A DNA stretch of 64,000 bases from Paenibacillus alba (lineage in GTDB: Bacteria > Bacillota > Bacilli > Paenibacillales > NBRC-103111). Positions 41,596-51,402 of this stretch are shown here, piece after piece (position 1 is the stretch's first letter; each line of letters opens with the position of its first letter). Where the stretch lies: NCBI RefSeq assembly GCF_013204855.1, contig NZ_JABMKZ010000035.1:21654-85653 (forward strand), given 5' to 3'. Made by a program: the position numbers and the translations under genes. The notes below the pieces were generated by a model that was not told where the DNA came from, ran no database searches, and saw only the letters and a list, made by a program, of their open reading frames with translations.

Positions 41596-43791
41596 ATGAA
41601 TCATAAAAGCGAACATGTGAAGCGCGAATTGTTATTAGAAGGTTTGGATTGTGCAAACTGTGCACAAAAAATTGAGAACGGAGTCAAACAGCTGCCAGGC
41701 TTAACTTCTTGTTCGGTGAATTTTGTGACCAAAACACTCTTCATTGAGACTGAGAAGGGGCAAGAAGAAAGAGTAATCGAAGAGGCCAAAAAAAAGGTGA
41801 AATCGTTAGAACCCCATATCCAAGTAAGGGAAAAGGGTAGAAATACGACAAGGGAATCGCATAAAGAATCCAAGGATGGTCATGCGCATCATGATCATCA
41901 TGATCACGATCACGGTGATGAAGGCCATACCCATGATCATGGAAGTGGAAAGATCAAGACGATGTCCATTCGGATTGGGATTGGAGCGGTATTAACTGGC
42001 ATTGGGGTATTCGCTCCTGTTTCAGGCCTATACGAATTAGGTTTATTTCTGTTGGCCTACCTTATTGTAGGTGGAAATGTGGTTCTGCAGGCAGCTAAAA
42101 ATATCGTTAGAGGTCAAGTATTTGATGAAAATTTTCTAATGGCCATTGCCACAATTGGAGCTTTTGGCGTTAAGCAATATCCCGAAGGTGTAGCTGTCAT
42201 GTTATTTTATCAAATAGGTGAAATGTTCCAAGGCATTGCGGTAAATCGGTCTCGTAAATCCATTAGTTCCTTGATGGATATTCGTCCTGACTATGCGAAT
42301 TTGAAAACCGGGAATAGCACCAAACGCGTTTCGCCAGAAGAAATTAATATTGGTGATCATATTATTGTCAAACCAGGTGAAAAGGTACCTTTGGATGGTA
42401 AAATTGTGGATGGAAATTCCATGGTAGATACTTCAGCTCTAACGGGAGAGTCAGTACCTCGAGAGATGGAAGCAGGTAATGATGTATTAAGCGGATTTAT
42501 TAACAAAAACGGTGTGTTGACGATAGAAGTTACCAAAAACTTTGGCGAATCAACGGTATCTAAGATTTTGGAGTTGGTTCAAAATGCGAGCAACAAAAAA
42601 GCGCCAACCGAAAATTTTATTACCAAATTTGCCCGCTATTATACACCGATTGTGGTCATCGTTGCTTTGCTGTTAGCGTTAGTACCGCCATTAGTTTTAA
42701 CGGGTGCAACGTTTTCAGACTGGATTTATCGCGCTTTAATATTCCTGGTCATTTCTTGCCCTTGTGCTTTGGTGATCTCTATTCCTTTGGGCTTTTTTGG
42801 TGGAATTGGCGCGGCCTCCAAGGCAGGGATACTTGTCAAGGGAAGCAACTATTTGGAAGCCTTAAATGACGTGAAATATGTTGTTTTTGATAAAACAGGG
42901 ACGTTGACCAAAGGGGCTTTCAAAGTAAGTGCGATAAGACCGGTCGATCCCATATCGGAAAATGAGTTGATCGAGTATGCCGCATTGGTAGAGGCACATT
43001 CTACACATCCAATTGCAGAGTCGATTCGTTCAGCGTATGGGAAAGAAATAGAAGAAGAAAGCATTCAAGACTATAATGAAATTTCAGGGCATGGTATTCA
43101 AGTTACTGTGAAGGGCAAAGAAGTTCTTGCCGGAAACGTCAAGCTGATGAACAAAGCGAATATCTCATTTCAACAGCCAGAAGAAACAGGTACAATTGTG
43201 CATATGGCTATTGATCAAAAATATGCCGGTTATATTGTGATTTCGGATGAGGTGAAAGAAGACTCTGCAGAGGCCATTCGTGCACTGAAAAGTCTCGGTA
43301 TCAAAAAAACGGTCATGCTGACAGGGGATGCCAAGGCAGTCGCGGATGATGTTGGGCGTAAACTTGGCCTTGATGAAGTTCATGCGGAGTTGCTGCCGCA
43401 AAATAAGGTAGAAGAAATAGAGAAAATAGACAGACAAAAATCTCCCAAAGAAAAAATTATATTCGTTGGAGATGGAATTAACGATACCCCTGTTCTGGCT
43501 CGGGCTGATATTGGCATTGCCATGGGGGGACTAGGATCTGACGCTGCGATAGAAGCAGCAGATATTGTGATTATGACGGACGAACCTTCCAAAATAGCGA
43601 CCGCTATTCGTATCGCCCAACGTACTAGACGAATCGTTTGGCAAAATATTATTTTTGCTATGGGTGTTAAAGGGGTTTTTCTTTTGCTGGGTGCTTTCGG
43701 AATCGCGACGATGTGGGAAGCTGTTTTTTCTGATGTTGGTGTTACTTTAATAGCTGTTTTGAATGCGGCGCGTGTATTGAATGCGAAATAA
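41596..43791 (+). CDS. P1B-type Zn/Cd/Pb-exporting ATPase (CadA/ZntA class)
   Basis: 731 residues from ATG 41596 (GAGGGAG upstream). HMA domain with GLDCANC (C19, C22), a His-rich linker (HAHHDHHDHDHGDEGHTHDHG region, about 95-117), about eight membrane helices, the actuator TGES, the CPC transport motif SCPCALVIS (C388-P389-C390), phosphorylation site D432 in DKTGTLT, HP in STHPIAE, and hinge VGDGINDTPVL. CPC plus the late DVG in FSDVGVTLIAV indicate divalent Zn/Cd/Pb export rather than copper. Controlled by the CadC-like gene just upstream. Confidence 0.95.
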   Translation: MNHKSEHVKRELLLEGLDCANCAQKIENGVKQLPGLTSCSVNFVTKTLFIETEKGQEERVIEEAKKKVKSLEPHIQVREKGRNTTRESHKESKDGHAHHDHHDHDHGDEGHTHDHGSGKIKTMSIRIGIGAVLTGIGVFAPVSGLYELGLFLLAYLIVGGNVVLQAAKNIVRGQVFDENFLMAIATIGAFGVKQYPEGVAVMLFYQIGEMFQGIAVNRSRKSISSLMDIRPDYANLKTGNSTKRVSPEEINIGDHIIVKPGEKVPLDGKIVDGNSMVDTSALTGESVPREMEAGNDVLSGFINKNGVLTIEVTKNFGESTVSKILELVQNASNKKAPTENFITKFARYYTPIVVIVALLLALVPPLVLTGATFSDWIYRALIFLVISCPCALVISIPLGFFGGIGAASKAGILVKGSNYLEALNDVKYVVFDKTGTLTKGAFKVSAIRPVDPISENELIEYAALVEAHSTHPIAESIRSAYGKEIEEESIQDYNEISGHGIQVTVKGKEVLAGNVKLMNKANISFQQPEETGTIVHMAIDQKYAGYIVISDEVKEDSAEAIRALKSLGIKKTVMLTGDAKAVADDVGRKLGLDEVHAELLPQNKVEEIEKIDRQKSPKEKIIFVGDGINDTPVLARADIGIAMGGLGSDAAIEAADIVIMTDEPSKIATAIRIAQRTRRIVWQNIIFAMGVKGVFLLLGAFGIATMWEAVFSDVGVTLIAVLNAARVLNAK

Positions 43792-43812
43792 GGAATAATG
43801 GTGGTGAATTGG

Positions 43813-44346
43813 ATGAATATAAGAAACGCAGTGTTGGAAGATGTTGATGGAATAGTGAAAGTTCACATTGACAGCTTGAAGACTTCGCACATAGGCATCT
43901 TACCATCAGATTTTCTGGACAATCTAACGCATGAATGGTCAACTCCCCGATTCACAGAAGCTTTAAGTAAACCTTTAAAAGACGTTAGCCTTTATGTAGC
44001 GGAGAATGAAACCGGAGAAATTGTTGGGTTTATCTGGGGTGGGGCTGAACGAAAAGGAGACGAAGTTTACCAAGGTGAAATCTATGCGATTTACGTTTTA
44101 AATGAATATCAAGGTGCAGGAATTGGCCGACAATTAGTTGAGGCTTTCATAGAAGATTTACTTCGTCATCATATTCGTTCCATGCTCGTTATGGTGTTTG
44201 CTGAGAATATTTCTTCTCGTCGTTTTTATGAAGCTATGGGTGGGCGGAAGATACGTGAAGGAACTGTAACTGTTAATGGTGAGGTATACAAGGATGTTGT
44301 ATATGGATGGACAAATATTGAAAATCCATTGATCGCTAACAGGTAG
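43813..44346 (+). CDS. GNAT-family N-acetyltransferase
   Basis: About 177 residues. Typical GNAT order: IRNAVLEDVDGIVKVHIDS, YVAENETGEIVGFIWGG, IYAIYVLNEYQGAGIGRQLVEAFIEDL with the acetyl-CoA loop (Q/R-x-x-G-x-G/A), and SRRFYEAMGGRKIREGTVTVNGEVYKDVVYGW. ATG 43813 is preferred, with GGTGGTG six bases upstream; ATG 43798 is crowded by its ribosome site. Substrate unknown. It lies 21 bp after the metal ATPase and may share its transcript. Confidence 0.88.
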   Translation: MNIRNAVLEDVDGIVKVHIDSLKTSHIGILPSDFLDNLTHEWSTPRFTEALSKPLKDVSLYVAENETGEIVGFIWGGAERKGDEVYQGEIYAIYVLNEYQGAGIGRQLVEAFIEDLLRHHIRSMLVMVFAENISSRRFYEAMGGRKIREGTVTVNGEVYKDVVYGWTNIENPLIANR

Positions 44347-44409
44347 AAAGAAGTGGCTCATAGGGTGCTGATCAATCCGCGCGGGATACGATCAGTTGAC
44401 TAGAAAAAA

Positions 44410-44614
44410 CCTGCGAAAATGCAGGAATTTCCGGGCGAATTTGGTTGAAAAGTGGAAATGCCTGCAAATGTGCAGGTATTCTCATCGTTTTCAGCCTCTC
44501 ATCCGGAAAAAGCCTCAAAAGCCTGCACAAACGCAGGAATTTCATCATTTAGGCTATGCCAAGAGCAAAAAGGATGCACAATTGCAGGTTTATTAAAATA
44601 ACTGGAGCTAGAGC
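44410..44614 (+). repeat. palindrome array C (four CCTGC-N6-GCAGG units)
   Basis: Units at 44410-44425, 44461-44476, 44522-44537 and 44573-44588 (variant GATGC arm). Starts are 51, 61 and 51 bp apart. The element ends with ACTGGAGCTAGAGC (44601-44614), as does array A. Array C matches array A on the opposite strand through units and spacers. Confidence 0.9.
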
Positions 44615-44659
44615 AGGACGATATCAAAGCAATAAGGATGTAGTCCAGAATAAACGAAG

Positions 44660-44700
44660 GCTGTCTTCAAGCAATTTCTGCTTGTGGGACGGCTTCTTTG
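44660..44700 (+). terminator. terminator-like hairpin
   Basis: GCTGTCT pairs with GGACGGC (with wobbles) outside an AAGCA/TGCTT stem, followed by TTCTTTG. A related hairpin is at 58808. Confidence 0.5.
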
Positions 44701-44843
44701 TTATTCAACGAAGGTGTGTACGAACATCACGATGGACAAAAGGCCGCTTTTGCGAATAACGAATACTAAAGATTATTTATGTTCCAGAGGAGCATCTCCT
44801 GCTACACTTATAGTAATTACGATATATAAAGGAGGCGTCAGCG

Positions 44844-46118
44844 GTGAGTCAATTACTGCTTGTTGATGATGAAATCTATGCCATTGAGGGCATTAAATAT
44901 AATTTGGAGTGGGCCTCTCTGGGGTTTACAGATATTTTTGAAGCTTACAATATCGACATGGCCAAACGAATCGTCACAGATCACCAGATTGATATTATGA
45001 TATGCGACATTGAGATGCCGGGTGGCAATGGACTTCTATTAATGGAATGGGTTAAAGAGCATTATCCTTCTATGGTTGTCGTGTTTCTGACGTGCCATTC
45101 TGAATTTGATTATGCTAAAAAGGCGCTTCAATTGGGCGTTTTTGATTATATGGTGAAGCCCGTAAACTTTTCGGAACTCGAAGAGATTATCGTCAAGGCA
45201 TTGGAAATTCGCAAAAAAGAGCTGGGATTTGAAGAAATTAAAGAGACGTATGAAAGGTTCTACCCGCTATGGGAGGCCAAGAAGCCGCTATTAGTTGAAC
45301 GGATTTGGCAAGATTATTTGGATGAGCGGATTTCCAATGATCCCGTCAAGATGGAAGGCGAGCTGCAAGAGGTTGGGTTAACTATTTCGGACAACTTTAC
45401 CATTCTGCCGATCTTGATCAGTGTGGAAAAGTGGCACAAAGAGTTCAGCTCCAGAGATGAGGAGGTACTTGAGTATGCCATCCGAAACGCGGCAGCGGAG
45501 CTGGTGATCGGGCAGGATAGCGGACTTGCGTTGCAAGATCATTCCGGCATCAATGTGATATTCATTTACTCGGGTGGAAGCGAGCGGGACTCCTTGGAAG
45601 GCTGGCGCTTAAGATGTGAAACCTTTATTCGGGCATGCAGTGAATATTTTTATTGCGATATCTCTTGCTACATAGGAAATTGGGCGTCCATTCAGGATTT
45701 ATATGGGGTATATCAAGATTTAATCGTGATGGAAAGCAACAATGTGACTCAGTCGAAGATGACATTCATGTACCAAAGGCAAAGCGCCCGTAAAGGAGAA
45801 AAAGCGATCATTGAAATGGTGAAAAAATATATCTTGGACCATGTGACCTCGGAAATAACCCGGGAAGAAATCGCCGCGTCTGTTCATTTGAATCCAGCGT
45901 ATTTGTCGCGGTTTTTTAAAAAGGAAACAGGCGAAACACTCACCGATTTCATGACATTTGAACGGATGAAGATGGCCAAGGATCTTTTAACGCGTACAGA
46001 CGCTACGATCAGTCAAATTGCCGTTTCTCTTGGCTATACGCATTTCTCTCATTTTTCTAAAATGTTTAAGCGAACCTTTCATATGACACCACATGAATTG
46101 CGGAAATTACATAATTAG
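44844..46118 (+). CDS. YesN-type AraC response regulator
   Basis: 424 residues from GTG 44844, with AAAGGAGG upstream. Receiver domain with LLVDDEIYAIEGIK, phospho-acceptor D55 in MICDIEMPGGNG, and Lys in DYMVKPVNF. A middle region of unknown function is followed by two C-terminal AraC helix-turn-helix motifs (ITREEIAASVHLNPAYLSRFFKKETGETLTDFMTFERM and ATISQIAVSLGYTHFSHFSKMFKRTFHMTPHE). These regulators control the sugar ABC importer and glycosidase genes downstream of their kinase. Confidence 0.93.
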   Translation: MSQLLLVDDEIYAIEGIKYNLEWASLGFTDIFEAYNIDMAKRIVTDHQIDIMICDIEMPGGNGLLLMEWVKEHYPSMVVVFLTCHSEFDYAKKALQLGVFDYMVKPVNFSELEEIIVKALEIRKKELGFEEIKETYERFYPLWEAKKPLLVERIWQDYLDERISNDPVKMEGELQEVGLTISDNFTILPILISVEKWHKEFSSRDEEVLEYAIRNAAAELVIGQDSGLALQDHSGINVIFIYSGGSERDSLEGWRLRCETFIRACSEYFYCDISCYIGNWASIQDLYGVYQDLIVMESNNVTQSKMTFMYQRQSARKGEKAIIEMVKKYILDHVTSEITREEIAASVHLNPAYLSRFFKKETGETLTDFMTFERMKMAKDLLTRTDATISQIAVSLGYTHFSHFSKMFKRTFHMTPHELRKLHN

Positions 46119-46132
46119 GAGCGGGACAGAAA

Positions 46133-47848
46133 ATGAATGACAGAAATTCTCTTATTTTCAAATTTGTAATCGTTTTTATGGTAATTTCCCTTCCTTTGCT
46201 TTTATTATTGTTTTTCAGCAATAGCTATGCGATGAATTTGGTCCGCGAACAAGTGGCACAAACCAATTCAAGTCTTTTGAGCGGGCAAATGAGCTATATT
46301 GACAATAAATTATCCGAAATCAATACGTATATGTTTAGATTGGCGCTTCAAGATCCGGCGGTCATATCGCTGGAATTGCAGCCCCGCGGAAGCGATGAAT
46401 ATTTAATGACGCGAATCGCTGCTGCCAATACGATGGAGAAGGATATTAACTACTATAGCGAATTAGGCGCATTATTCATTTATTCAGCGAAAACCAAAGA
46501 TCTTGTTATGACCAGGGCAACCGGATCTCAGATTCCACAGAAGGAAGACTTCCTTCATGAATGGCTGCGTAACGAAGGGCAATATTTGGATCAAGGGGAC
46601 GGCTGGAGAACGATTAAGGTCGCTAATATTCCTTGTGTGATTCATGTCGTTAAATCGGGGCAAAGTCTCTACGTAGGGAGTATCATTCCCATTCAAAGCT
46701 TAGCTGCTCCTTCCAATAAGGTCCCGTTGGTCGCCGATGAGCAAATTATTTTCTTCTCTGACCAAGCGGAACCGTTAACGGCAACGAATATTTCTCCGGT
46801 GTATCTACAGCAGCTCACAAGCAAGATTCTCAAAACAGATAAAGCGTTCCACACGGTAGAAATTCCGAATAAGTATTTATTAGTTACGAATCGCTCTCAG
46901 GTTTCTAATATGGTCATGACGGTACTCCTGCCAGAGAAAAGTGTCTATAAACAGCTCTCTTTGCTGCAAAAGTTAATATATTTCCTGCCCTTTGTTATTG
47001 GCTGTTTTCTGATTATTAATTTAGTTTTGCTTAAAAAAATCGTGCTGAACCCTATCCTTCGTGTGATCCGCGCCATGAGACGCATCCAGGAAGGGGATTT
47101 GACCTACAGGATGCCGCCCAGTCATTCCAAGGAATTGGCCGTGCTTTCGGAGACCTTCAACACCATGTCCGCTGAAATTTCTTCTTTGAAAATCAACGTC
47201 TATGAAGAGCATATTAAAACGCAGCAAGCCGAAATTAAGCACCTGCAATTGCAAATCAATCCTCATTTTTTATTAAATTCTTTAAATATTGCCTATAATC
47301 TTATTGCCACTAAGAAATCCGAATTAGCTCAGAAAATGATGGTGCATCTGATGCATTATTTCCGCTCCATGATCCGAAGCCCGCAGAAAATGGTCACAAT
47401 CCGGGAAGAAATGAAGCACATCGACCACTATTTGCAAATACATAAGATGCGTTTTCCGCTGCATTTTGATTACACTATTGAAATGGATGAGCATGTCGGC
47501 GAGCTGCTTATTCCTTCTTTGATTTTCCAGCCTTTTGTCGAAAATGCCATTATCCATGGCATGGTGATGCAGGAGGAGGGCTTTCATTTGAAAATTAGCT
47601 GTTATGAAGAGCAAGCAGGTAATAGCCGTGGCTTCTGGATACAGATTGCCGATAATGGCAATGGGTTTTCGGAGCAAGCGCTGCGCAAGTTCGTGACAAG
47701 CGGTCAGGCATTTGAGGATGCCGGGAATTTGGGCATTCACAATGTGAAACAAAGACTGCAAGCCTATTATGCCAATGAGGCCCGTCTCATGATTGGAAAT
47801 GGGCTGGAAAAAGGGGCAGTCGTTCGTCTTTTTATGCCCAAGAAGTAA
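46133..47848 (+). CDS. YesM-type sensor histidine kinase
   Basis: 571 residues. Membrane segment about 10-32, an extracytoplasmic sensor of about 250 residues, second membrane segment about 282-304, HAMP (NPILRVIRAMRRIQEGDLTYRMP), then the His_kinase domain with LQINPHFLLNSLNIAYNLI (H378) and a HATPase domain (FQPFVENAIIHG, IADNGNGF, LGIHNVKQRLQAYY). It starts 14 bp after the regulator. In this class the sensor usually detects an extracellular oligosaccharide, often together with the binding protein of the adjacent importer. Confidence 0.94.
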   Translation: MNDRNSLIFKFVIVFMVISLPLLLLLFFSNSYAMNLVREQVAQTNSSLLSGQMSYIDNKLSEINTYMFRLALQDPAVISLELQPRGSDEYLMTRIAAANTMEKDINYYSELGALFIYSAKTKDLVMTRATGSQIPQKEDFLHEWLRNEGQYLDQGDGWRTIKVANIPCVIHVVKSGQSLYVGSIIPIQSLAAPSNKVPLVADEQIIFFSDQAEPLTATNISPVYLQQLTSKILKTDKAFHTVEIPNKYLLVTNRSQVSNMVMTVLLPEKSVYKQLSLLQKLIYFLPFVIGCFLIINLVLLKKIVLNPILRVIRAMRRIQEGDLTYRMPPSHSKELAVLSETFNTMSAEISSLKINVYEEHIKTQQAEIKHLQLQINPHFLLNSLNIAYNLIATKKSELAQKMMVHLMHYFRSMIRSPQKMVTIREEMKHIDHYLQIHKMRFPLHFDYTIEMDEHVGELLIPSLIFQPFVENAIIHGMVMQEEGFHLKISCYEEQAGNSRGFWIQIADNGNGFSEQALRKFVTSGQAFEDAGNLGIHNVKQRLQAYYANEARLMIGNGLEKGAVVRLFMPKK

Positions 47849-47869
47849 CTTGAGTGATAGGTTCGGTAT

Positions 47870-47880
47870 CTTGAGCGCTA
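47870..47880. promoter_or_regulatory. shared 11-mer before the ABC importer genes
   Basis: CTTGAGCGCTA at 47870-47880 recurs at 51459-51469 before the secreted glycosidase. Both copies lie within 35-70 bases of a start codon in the same locus, so a common regulatory site is possible. Confidence 0.3.
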
Positions 47881-47938
47881 TCTGATGTAAGCCGCTCCCT
47901 CTACAATGAAGAAGAGAAATAGAGTGGAGGGTAGCGGA

Positions 47939-48841
47939 ATGGCAAAGAAATATAGCAGTCTGATTCTAATGACACTGCCAGGCGTGTTGTATTTATTTAT
48001 CAACAATTACTTGCCTATGCTTGGCACATTCATTGCGTTTAAGAACATTAACTACACTAAAGGAATTTTCCATAGCGACTGGGTGGGCTTCAAAAATTTT
48101 GAATTTCTGTTCAAATCACAGGATGCCTTCATCATTACCCGCAATACGCTGCTCTACAATGGAACGTTTATCATCGTTAATAATTTAATTATTGCCCTGC
48201 TGGTAGCGCTGTTGTTGAACGAGATCAAAAATCGCTTTGCGCGCAATTTGTACCAAAGTATCATGCTGCTGCCTTTTTTAATTTCTTTTAGCATCGTGGG
48301 CTATATTGTTCTGGCTTTTTTCAGTATCGAACACGGTTTTATCAATAAAGTCATTTTTCCGTTCTTGCATATACAACCGATTGAATGGTATTTGGAGTCC
48401 AAATACTGGCCTTACATCCTTGTTATCGTGAATACGTGGAAATATGTCGGATATTCCAGTTTGATCTATTTTGCCGCTATGATCGGCATTAATCAGGAGT
48501 ATTATGAGGCTGCCCGCATGGATGGCGCGAATCGCTGGCTGCAGATGACGAAGATCACGCTTCCGCTGATCCGTCCGGTGGTGATCGTTGTGGTGCTGAT
48601 TCTGATTGGCCGCATCTTTTATGCCGATTTCGGCATGTTCTTCCAAGTCCCTCTCAATACAGGCATTTTGTTCTCGACTACCAATGTCATTGATACTTAC
48701 GTCTACCGAGCTTTATTGGTAACAGGTGATATCGGCATGTCTTCGGCTGCGGGTTTATACCAATCGACAGTGGGATTCGTGCTCGTCATCATCGCCAATA
48801 TGCTGGTCAGAAAATGGGATAAAGAGAGCGCTTTATTTTAG
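47939..48841 (+). CDS. sugar ABC transporter permease (LplB-like)
   Basis: 300 residues from ATG 47939, seven bases after GGAGGG; an upstream ATG 47906 is less likely. Six membrane segments; N-terminal MTLPGVLYLFINNYLPMLGTFIAFKNINY is characteristic of LplB/YtcP-group permeases. EAA loop EYYEAARMDGANRWLQMTKITLPLIRP. Forms the channel with the next gene and works with the binding protein downstream. The ATPase is not encoded here; such CUT1 importers commonly share an MsmX-type ATPase encoded elsewhere. Confidence 0.93.
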   Translation: MAKKYSSLILMTLPGVLYLFINNYLPMLGTFIAFKNINYTKGIFHSDWVGFKNFEFLFKSQDAFIITRNTLLYNGTFIIVNNLIIALLVALLLNEIKNRFARNLYQSIMLLPFLISFSIVGYIVLAFFSIEHGFINKVIFPFLHIQPIEWYLESKYWPYILVIVNTWKYVGYSSLIYFAAMIGINQEYYEAARMDGANRWLQMTKITLPLIRPVVIVVVLILIGRIFYADFGMFFQVPLNTGILFSTTNVIDTYVYRALLVTGDIGMSSAAGLYQSTVGFVLVIIANMLVRKWDKESALF

Positions 48842-48853
48842 AGGGGGATACGT

Positions 48854-49780
48854 ATGGAAGTGAAGATGGTTAATCAAAAGCGATTTCGAACGCACCGGGA
48901 AGGATCACCTTGGGCGAGCGGTTTATTGCATGGTTTCTTCTTAGTGATGTGTGTGTTTTGTTTATTTCCGATTGTGCTGGTGCTAATCGCTTCTTTTACG
49001 GATGAGAGTATTCTGCGTACAGGCGGCTACACCTATTTTCCGAAAATATGGAGCACAGCCGCTTACCGCTATTTATTTATCGACATTCATCAATTATTTC
49101 GAGCGTACGGCGTGACCATTGTTATTACCGTGGGGGGGACTTTAACCAGCTTATTCATTTCAAGTTTAGTCGCGTACCCGATGTCCCGGCAGGATTTCCC
49201 GTATCGCAAGATACTGTCCTTTTATGTGTTTTTTACGATTTTATTAAATGGCGGTTTGGTCCCTTGGTATTTGGTCTATACCCAAATCATTGACTTGAGA
49301 GATACGATCTGGGCACTTATGATTCCGGGGCTGCTTATGAATGGATTTAATGTGCTGATCATGAGAACCTTTTTCTCGAACTCTGTTCCGCTTTCGGTAA
49401 TTGAGTCTGCTCGTATTGACGGCGCTGGGGAATGGCGGATCTTTTTTCAACTCGTACTCCCGCTTTCGGTATCTGTGCTGGCAACGATTGGGATGTTCAC
49501 CACGCTGGCTTATTGGAACGATTGGTTTAATGGATTGATTTTTATTAGCGATTCCAACTATTTCAGTGTTCAATACTTAATGACCAAAGCTTTATTGAAT
49601 ATTCAGTTCTTGTCCTCACATACGGAAAATGCGAATTCCGCCAAACTAATTTCGGAAATGCCCCAAAATTCCATCATCATGGCAATGGCGGTTATTGGCA
49701 TAGGTCCTATTCTTATTTCTTATCCTTTTTTCCAGAAGTATTTGGTGAAAGGTCTCACTGTGGGCTCGGTTAAAGGCTAG
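48854..49780 (+). CDS. carbohydrate ABC transporter permease (YtcP/LplC-like)
   Basis: 308 residues, starting 12 bp after the first permease with GAGGGGGA upstream. Six membrane segments, EAA loop SVIESARIDGAGEWRIFFQLVLPLSVS, and the end KYLVKGLTVGSVKG that is typical for this second permease type. Partner of the preceding permease. Confidence 0.93.
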   Translation: MEVKMVNQKRFRTHREGSPWASGLLHGFFLVMCVFCLFPIVLVLIASFTDESILRTGGYTYFPKIWSTAAYRYLFIDIHQLFRAYGVTIVITVGGTLTSLFISSLVAYPMSRQDFPYRKILSFYVFFTILLNGGLVPWYLVYTQIIDLRDTIWALMIPGLLMNGFNVLIMRTFFSNSVPLSVIESARIDGAGEWRIFFQLVLPLSVSVLATIGMFTTLAYWNDWFNGLIFISDSNYFSVQYLMTKALLNIQFLSSHTENANSAKLISEMPQNSIIMAMAVIGIGPILISYPFFQKYLVKGLTVGSVKG

Positions 49781-49875
49781 TACTAGATTTAATGGAGGAG
49801 GTGATTCATCTAAGCCACGTAGGGGAAAAAGGCCAGTTGCACGACAAAAAAACATTCGGGGGAGACTTGGTCACA

Positions 49876-51396
49876 ATGAAAAAGGTTATCGTAATGACGA
49901 CGGCTATTCTCACATTAAGTACCGTAATAGCAGGCTGCAGTCATTCGGCGACGAAGGAGAATACAGCGAAAAACACTTCGGAAAGTACGAAGGATAAAGC
50001 TTCTTCTTCAAAACTGGATCCGTATAAGCTGACAATCGTTTACGCAACAGGGGCGGTTCCCAAGGACCTTAAAGCTGTGCAAGAGAAGATGAATGCGTAT
50101 TTAACAGACAAAATTAACGCTACAGTTGAACTCAAGCCGATTGAGTGGGGAACTTGGATGGAGAAGACCAATCTGATGATTGCCACGAATGAGCAAATGG
50201 ACGTGATGATGACGGCGGGCGGCCTTGGTTATTCGCAAAATGTAGCCAAAGGTGCATTCTTGCCTTTAGATGAGCTTGTTGCCAAATACGGGGCAGATGT
50301 AACGAAGGCTTTGCAGCCCCAGTTTCTGGACGGAACAAGGATTGGCGGGAAGATTTACGGACTTCCTACGAACAAAGAATTTGCCAGTGTAGACGGTATT
50401 TTATTCAATAAGGCATTAGTCGATAAATATAAATTTGATATCAGCAAGGTGAACAAACTTGAGGATTTGGAGCCTATGCTGCAAACGATTAAAGACAATG
50501 AACCAGGCATCGTTCCTTTCTTTGGGCAAGAGGGGCGCCAGATGAGCAATTTTGCCGTCAGTTCTTCGTCGTTCGATAATCTTGGCGATTATTTGGGCGG
50601 CTTGGACCGTTCCAGCAAAGAGTTGAAAGTGGTCGATATTTTTGAATCCAAAGTGTTCATGGACTATGCCAAGCTGGCACGCAAATGGTATCAGGCGAAG
50701 TATATGAATCTCGATGCGGCAACGGTCAAAGATTTTGGCGCTATGCAAGCTGGCAAGGCATTCGCGATGTATTCGGAGCTGAAACCTGGCAAAGATGCCG
50801 AAATGTCCTCAGCCTGGGGAGTTAAGGTCGTTCAGAAAGAAATGGTGAACACGCCGATTACGTTGAACACAACAGGAATTATGACGGCTATTCCCAGAAC
50901 TTCGAAAGATCCCAACCGGGCTATGATGTTCCTAAACATGCTTTACGGCGATAAAACGCTGCTTAATCTGTTTGATTTCGGTGTTGAAGGAACCCATTAT
51001 GTGAAAAAGGATGAGACAACGATCGATTTCCCTGCCGGAGTTGATGCGGCATCCGTTGGCTATAAAAACGAGCCTTGGATGTGGGGGAATCAAATGCTAA
51101 CCTATTTATTCCCCAATGAAGATCCGAAGAAATGGGAGAAATTCAAAACATTCAACGAAACAGCCGACAAGTCGCCTGCGCTTGGATTTGCTTGGAATTC
51201 CGAATCTTTAACGCAGGAAGTGGCTGCCAGCAACAGCGTGCTCAAGCAATACCAACAGGCGATTATGTCCGGTTCCGTAGACCCTGAAGTGTATATTCCC
51301 AAAATGGTTGCTGCCCTGAAGAGCGCAGGCATTGACAAAATTATTGCAGAGAAACAAAAGCAATTGAATGAATGGAGCGCGACAGCCAAAAAGTAA
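49876..51396 (+). CDS. extracellular solute-binding lipoprotein of the sugar ABC importer
   Basis: 506 residues from ATG 49876 (GGGGGAG upstream). Lipoprotein signal with lipobox VIAGC and the Cys at about residue 21, then a Ser/Thr/Lys-rich linker. The mature part is a large type-1 sugar-binding protein (KLTIVYATGAVPKDLKAVQEKMNAYLTDKINATVELKPIEWG, IPRTSKDPNRAMMFLNMLYGDKTLLNLF), like LplA/YtcQ. It captures the oligosaccharide released by the adjacent glycosidases. Confidence 0.93.
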   Translation: MKKVIVMTTAILTLSTVIAGCSHSATKENTAKNTSESTKDKASSSKLDPYKLTIVYATGAVPKDLKAVQEKMNAYLTDKINATVELKPIEWGTWMEKTNLMIATNEQMDVMMTAGGLGYSQNVAKGAFLPLDELVAKYGADVTKALQPQFLDGTRIGGKIYGLPTNKEFASVDGILFNKALVDKYKFDISKVNKLEDLEPMLQTIKDNEPGIVPFFGQEGRQMSNFAVSSSSFDNLGDYLGGLDRSSKELKVVDIFESKVFMDYAKLARKWYQAKYMNLDAATVKDFGAMQAGKAFAMYSELKPGKDAEMSSAWGVKVVQKEMVNTPITLNTTGIMTAIPRTSKDPNRAMMFLNMLYGDKTLLNLFDFGVEGTHYVKKDETTIDFPAGVDAASVGYKNEPWMWGNQMLTYLFPNEDPKKWEKFKTFNETADKSPALGFAWNSESLTQEVAASNSVLKQYQQAIMSGSVDPEVYIPKMVAALKSAGIDKIIAEKQKQLNEWSATAKK

Positions 51397-51402
51397 CTAT
51401 TT

